DNA from: Wenyingzhuangia gilva
Lineage (GTDB): Bacteria > Bacteroidota > Bacteroidia > Flavobacteriales > Flavobacteriaceae
Reading direction: 5' to 3'
DNA length: 64,000 nt
Assembly: GCF_030519655.1 (NCBI RefSeq)
Contig: NZ_JAUMIT010000001.1
Location: 558,001 to 622,000, forward strand
Shown here: positions 62,279 to 64,000 of the stretch, piece by piece
Position numbering within the stretch: the first letter of the stretch is position 1
How the letters are laid out: every line of letters starts with the position of its first letter
Position numbers and translations under genes: made by a program
The notes under the pieces: model-generated
Database searches by the model: none
Seen by the model: only the letters and a program-made list of their open reading frames with translations
What the model was told of the DNA's origin: nothing

Positions 62279-62728
62279 TTATGACAATAATTGTTTGATG
62301 ACTGCAGAAATTGCCTTTCCATCTGCTTTACCAGCAAATTGTTGAGAAGCAACTCCCATTAATCTCCCCATATCTTTGATTGATGAAGCTCCTGTTTCAG
62401 AAATTAATTTAGACAAAGCCGCTTTTAATTCCTCTTCACTCATTTGTTCTGGTAAAAACTGAGAAATAATCTCCGCTTGTGCTATTTCAGGTTCTGCCAA
62501 ATCTGCTCTTCCTTGTTCTGTATATAAGGTTGCTGAATCTTTACGTTGTTTTACCAATTTTTGCAACAATTTAATCTCCGCATCTTCGGTTAACTCTTCT
62601 TTAGCTCCATTTTCTGTTTGTGCTAATAAAATTGCAGATTTTACAGCTCTTAATGCTTCTAAGGCTACGGTATCTTTTGCTCTCATGGCATCTTTCATTT
62701 TTGCCATGACTTCTGTTGATAAACTCAT
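62279..62728 (-). CDS. yqeY: GatB/YqeY domain protein
   Basis: 149 residues from MSLSTEVMAKMKDAMRAKDTVAL; the C-terminal YqeY core with ETGASSIKDMGRLMG and AGKADGKAISAVIKQLL is related to the tail of GatB, which binds tRNA. Function unknown. It follows ftsZ on the same strand, a common order in flavobacteria, but a terminator-like hairpin lies between. The longer frame upstream starts inside that hairpin and was rejected. Confidence 0.92.
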   Translation of the reverse strand: MSLSTEVMAKMKDAMRAKDTVALEALRAVKSAILLAQTENGAKEELTEDAEIKLLQKLVKQRKDSATLYTEQGRADLAEPEIAQAEIISQFLPEQMSEEELKAALSKLISETGASSIKDMGRLMGVASQQFAGKADGKAISAVIKQLLS

Positions 62729-62763
62729 TTTATTTGGATTTGATGATTGGACTACAAAAGTAT

Positions 62764-62794
62764 TAAAAAAACCCAACCAATGGTCGGGTTTTAA
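62764..62794 (-). terminator. Terminator-like hairpin between ftsZ and yqeY
   Basis: Minus-strand stem AAAACCCGACC / GGTTGGGTTTT with one G-T wobble and a 3-base loop, then a T-run, about 28 bases after the ftsZ stop. Confidence 0.7.
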
Positions 62795-62821
62795 AGCACT
62801 TGTTTTTATATATAACTAAGA

Positions 62822-64000
62822 CTAATCTACATTATCATGTAAAAAAGAATTATTCTTTCTAATCGTTACCTCATTGTCTTTGTCAACATCTATAGAGGTT
62901 CTTGATCTATTGTTTACATCTTGTTTGCTATGTAGCTCTAAACCTAATCTTTTATAGGCTGGTTCCTTTTCAATATCATCAATTACATCTTCATTAAATG
63001 CTGATGTTTTAAATCTATGATTATATTTTTTGAAGGTATTTTTTCGTTTTTCAGCACTTCGTTGCACTTCAGAGATGGTTAAATTTAAAGGAGAAACCTC
63101 TTCGTGGTCAATTACCTCCATTTGTTTTGGCTCTCTAACTTCAAATTTAATTTCTTCAACATCATTTACTTCTGTAGCTTCAACTTTCTTCTTTATTTCT
63201 AAAGAAGAAGAATTTTTAATCGTTGGCTGTGCATCAAAATGACCTAAAGTATATCTTTTAATCCCTGATAAACTTTCTTCTTGCTTTGCTATAGGCTGTG
63301 CAGATATTTCTTTTGCTTCTACAACTTCTATTTCATTAATATCTTCCTGCTCATCTTCTAAAACATAAACCGTTTTTTTTGGAGACTCTTCAAGTTTTCT
63401 TTCAAAAACGACTTCTTCAGCATCAATTACAGGCAAATCAAACACGTTAAAAACTTCTTCTTTAGCCTCATACTTTATCTCCTCAGCATCTATTACAGGG
63501 ATATCAAAAATATTGATAGGCTCTTCTTTTTTAACCTCAACAACCGAATTCACTGGTAAATCAAACACATTTACTTTAGCAACTGGCTCTTCCTCTAATT
63601 CTGAAAATAAATTTGGCGTGATGTCATTAATCACAAAATCATCTTCGCTAACAAAGTCATAAGATTCTTCTTCTTCAACTATTTCTGATGCTTCTTTTTT
63701 AACTTCTTCAAAAACAACTTCTAAATTCTCAATAGCTGTTGATGTTTCAATCAATTCGTTTTCAACTTTTTTCTTAGGTGTAAAAACTACTTTTTCTGGT
63801 TCTTCGTCTACCAATTGATGAACTACTTTTTTCTCTTCAATAGGCTCTTCTATAATACGAGTGGTTCTTGGTCTTACCACTGTTTGCTCATCTTCAAAAT
63901 TATAATGAGCTGTTTGTTCGTTGTTTAAAGTATGATATACTTTTTTAACCTCAGTATTGGTAATGTCTCGTTGTTGATCTATAGCGAAACCAGTAGCAAC
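62822..64000 (-). CDS. ftsZ: Cell division protein FtsZ, C-terminal part (5' end cut by window edge)
   Basis: Tubulin-like GTPase of the division ring. Only the tail is in the window: the first visible codons read VATGFAIDQQ, the end of the FtsZ core, then about 380 residues of acidic, low-complexity linker and the C-terminal SSFLHDNVD-type peptide (NNSFLHDNVD), typical for flavobacterial FtsZ. The linker has three repeats of the form NVFDLPV... . A GTG in the frame (63880) is not the start; the frame continues to the edge. The identification rests on core remnant, tail, and the following yqeY gene. Confidence 0.9.
   Translation of the reverse strand, partial: VATGFAIDQQRDITNTEVKKVYHTLNNEQTAHYNFEDEQTVVRPRTTRIIEEPIEEKKVVHQLVDEEPEKVVFTPKKKVENELIETSTAIENLEVVFEEVKKEASEIVEEEESYDFVSEDDFVINDITPNLFSELEEEPVAKVNVFDLPVNSVVEVKKEEPINIFDIPVIDAEEIKYEAKEEVFNVFDLPVIDAEEVVFERKLEESPKKTVYVLEDEQEDINEIEVVEAKEISAQPIAKQEESLSGIKRYTLGHFDAQPTIKNSSSLEIKKKVEATEVNDVEEIKFEVREPKQMEVIDHEEVSPLNLTISEVQRSAEKRKNTFKKYNHRFKTSAFNEDVIDDIEKEPAYKRLGLELHSKQDVNNRSRTSIDVDKDNEVTIRKNNSFLHDNVD
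63386..63574 (-). repeat. Triplicated segment in the FtsZ linker
   Basis: Three copies of about 20 residues each: VNVFDLPVNSVVEVKKEEP, INIFDIPVIDAEEIKYEAKE, FNVFDLPVIDAEEVVFERK. Phe-Asp pairs are spaced 19 and 22 residues. Confidence 0.8.

Noticed and set aside
63880-63882. GTG as the start of a separate 352-residue gene
   Set aside because: The frame stays open to the window edge and the extra residues contain VATGF, the end of the FtsZ core.

Overview
The window is AT-rich chromosomal DNA of a Bacteroidetes bacterium, most likely a marine member of the Flavobacteriaceae; the genus cannot be fixed by eye. The evidence is Flavobacteriia-type promoters (TTG, about 19 bases, TAnnTTTG), weak ribosome binding sites, signal peptides ending in FAQ/YAQ, short lipoboxes, an N-acylornithine-type transcarbamylase in the arginine cluster, a long-tailed FtsZ followed by a YqeY gene, and typical family neighbours (SulP + carbonic anhydrase, MoxR/DUF58 cluster, DUF6146 + CPBP). 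No insertion sequence, prophage, CRISPR array, rRNA or tRNA gene was seen.

Layout: 1-9.5 kb holds the end of atpD, a TonB-dependent receptor, ribF, serS, a small membrane protein, and a SulP anion transporter paired with a beta carbonic anhydrase. 9.5-17.3 kb is a complete tryptophan operon on the minus strand, trpE-G-D-C-F-B-A plus one extra gene; it is preceded by a leader peptide with three consecutive Trp codons and an intrinsic terminator just before trpE, which is classical attenuation. 17.4-26 kb holds DUF805, RDD, then SpoIIM-like/DUF4129/DUF4350/MoxR/DUF58 genes and an M3 peptidase. 26-35 kb holds lipoproteins, a CPBP protein, lipoamide dehydrogenase, a PEBP protein, two double-CDGSH proteins, and a two-gene secreted-protein unit with a membrane-bound AraC-type regulator.

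35-47.3 kb is the arginine region on the minus strand: a GNAT gene, argG, argC, argD, argF', argB, argE and, set apart by four unrelated genes, argH. The GNAT gene is the natural candidate for the first step, which otherwise has no enzyme here. Upstream of it I found an unannotated leader ORF ending CFRRRRCRE (five Arg codons within six), followed by RNA pairing possibilities placed exactly where a stalled ribosome would decide between them. I consider this putative arginine leader the most interesting finding. The trp and arg clusters also share two kinds of gene-junction elements: GC-rich palindromic REP-like units whose flanks covary, and AT-rich spacers built from a short word repeated on one side and its complement on the other.

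47.5-64 kb holds an MscS channel, a polytopic membrane protein, a YgiQ radical SAM protein, alanine dehydrogenase, a LysM glucosaminidase, a PLP deaminase-like enzyme, an ABC-F ATPase, DUF983, a SPOR-like lipoprotein, an FAD oxidoreductase, a LacI regulator, a thioesterase, YqeY, and the C-terminal part of FtsZ running off the right edge.
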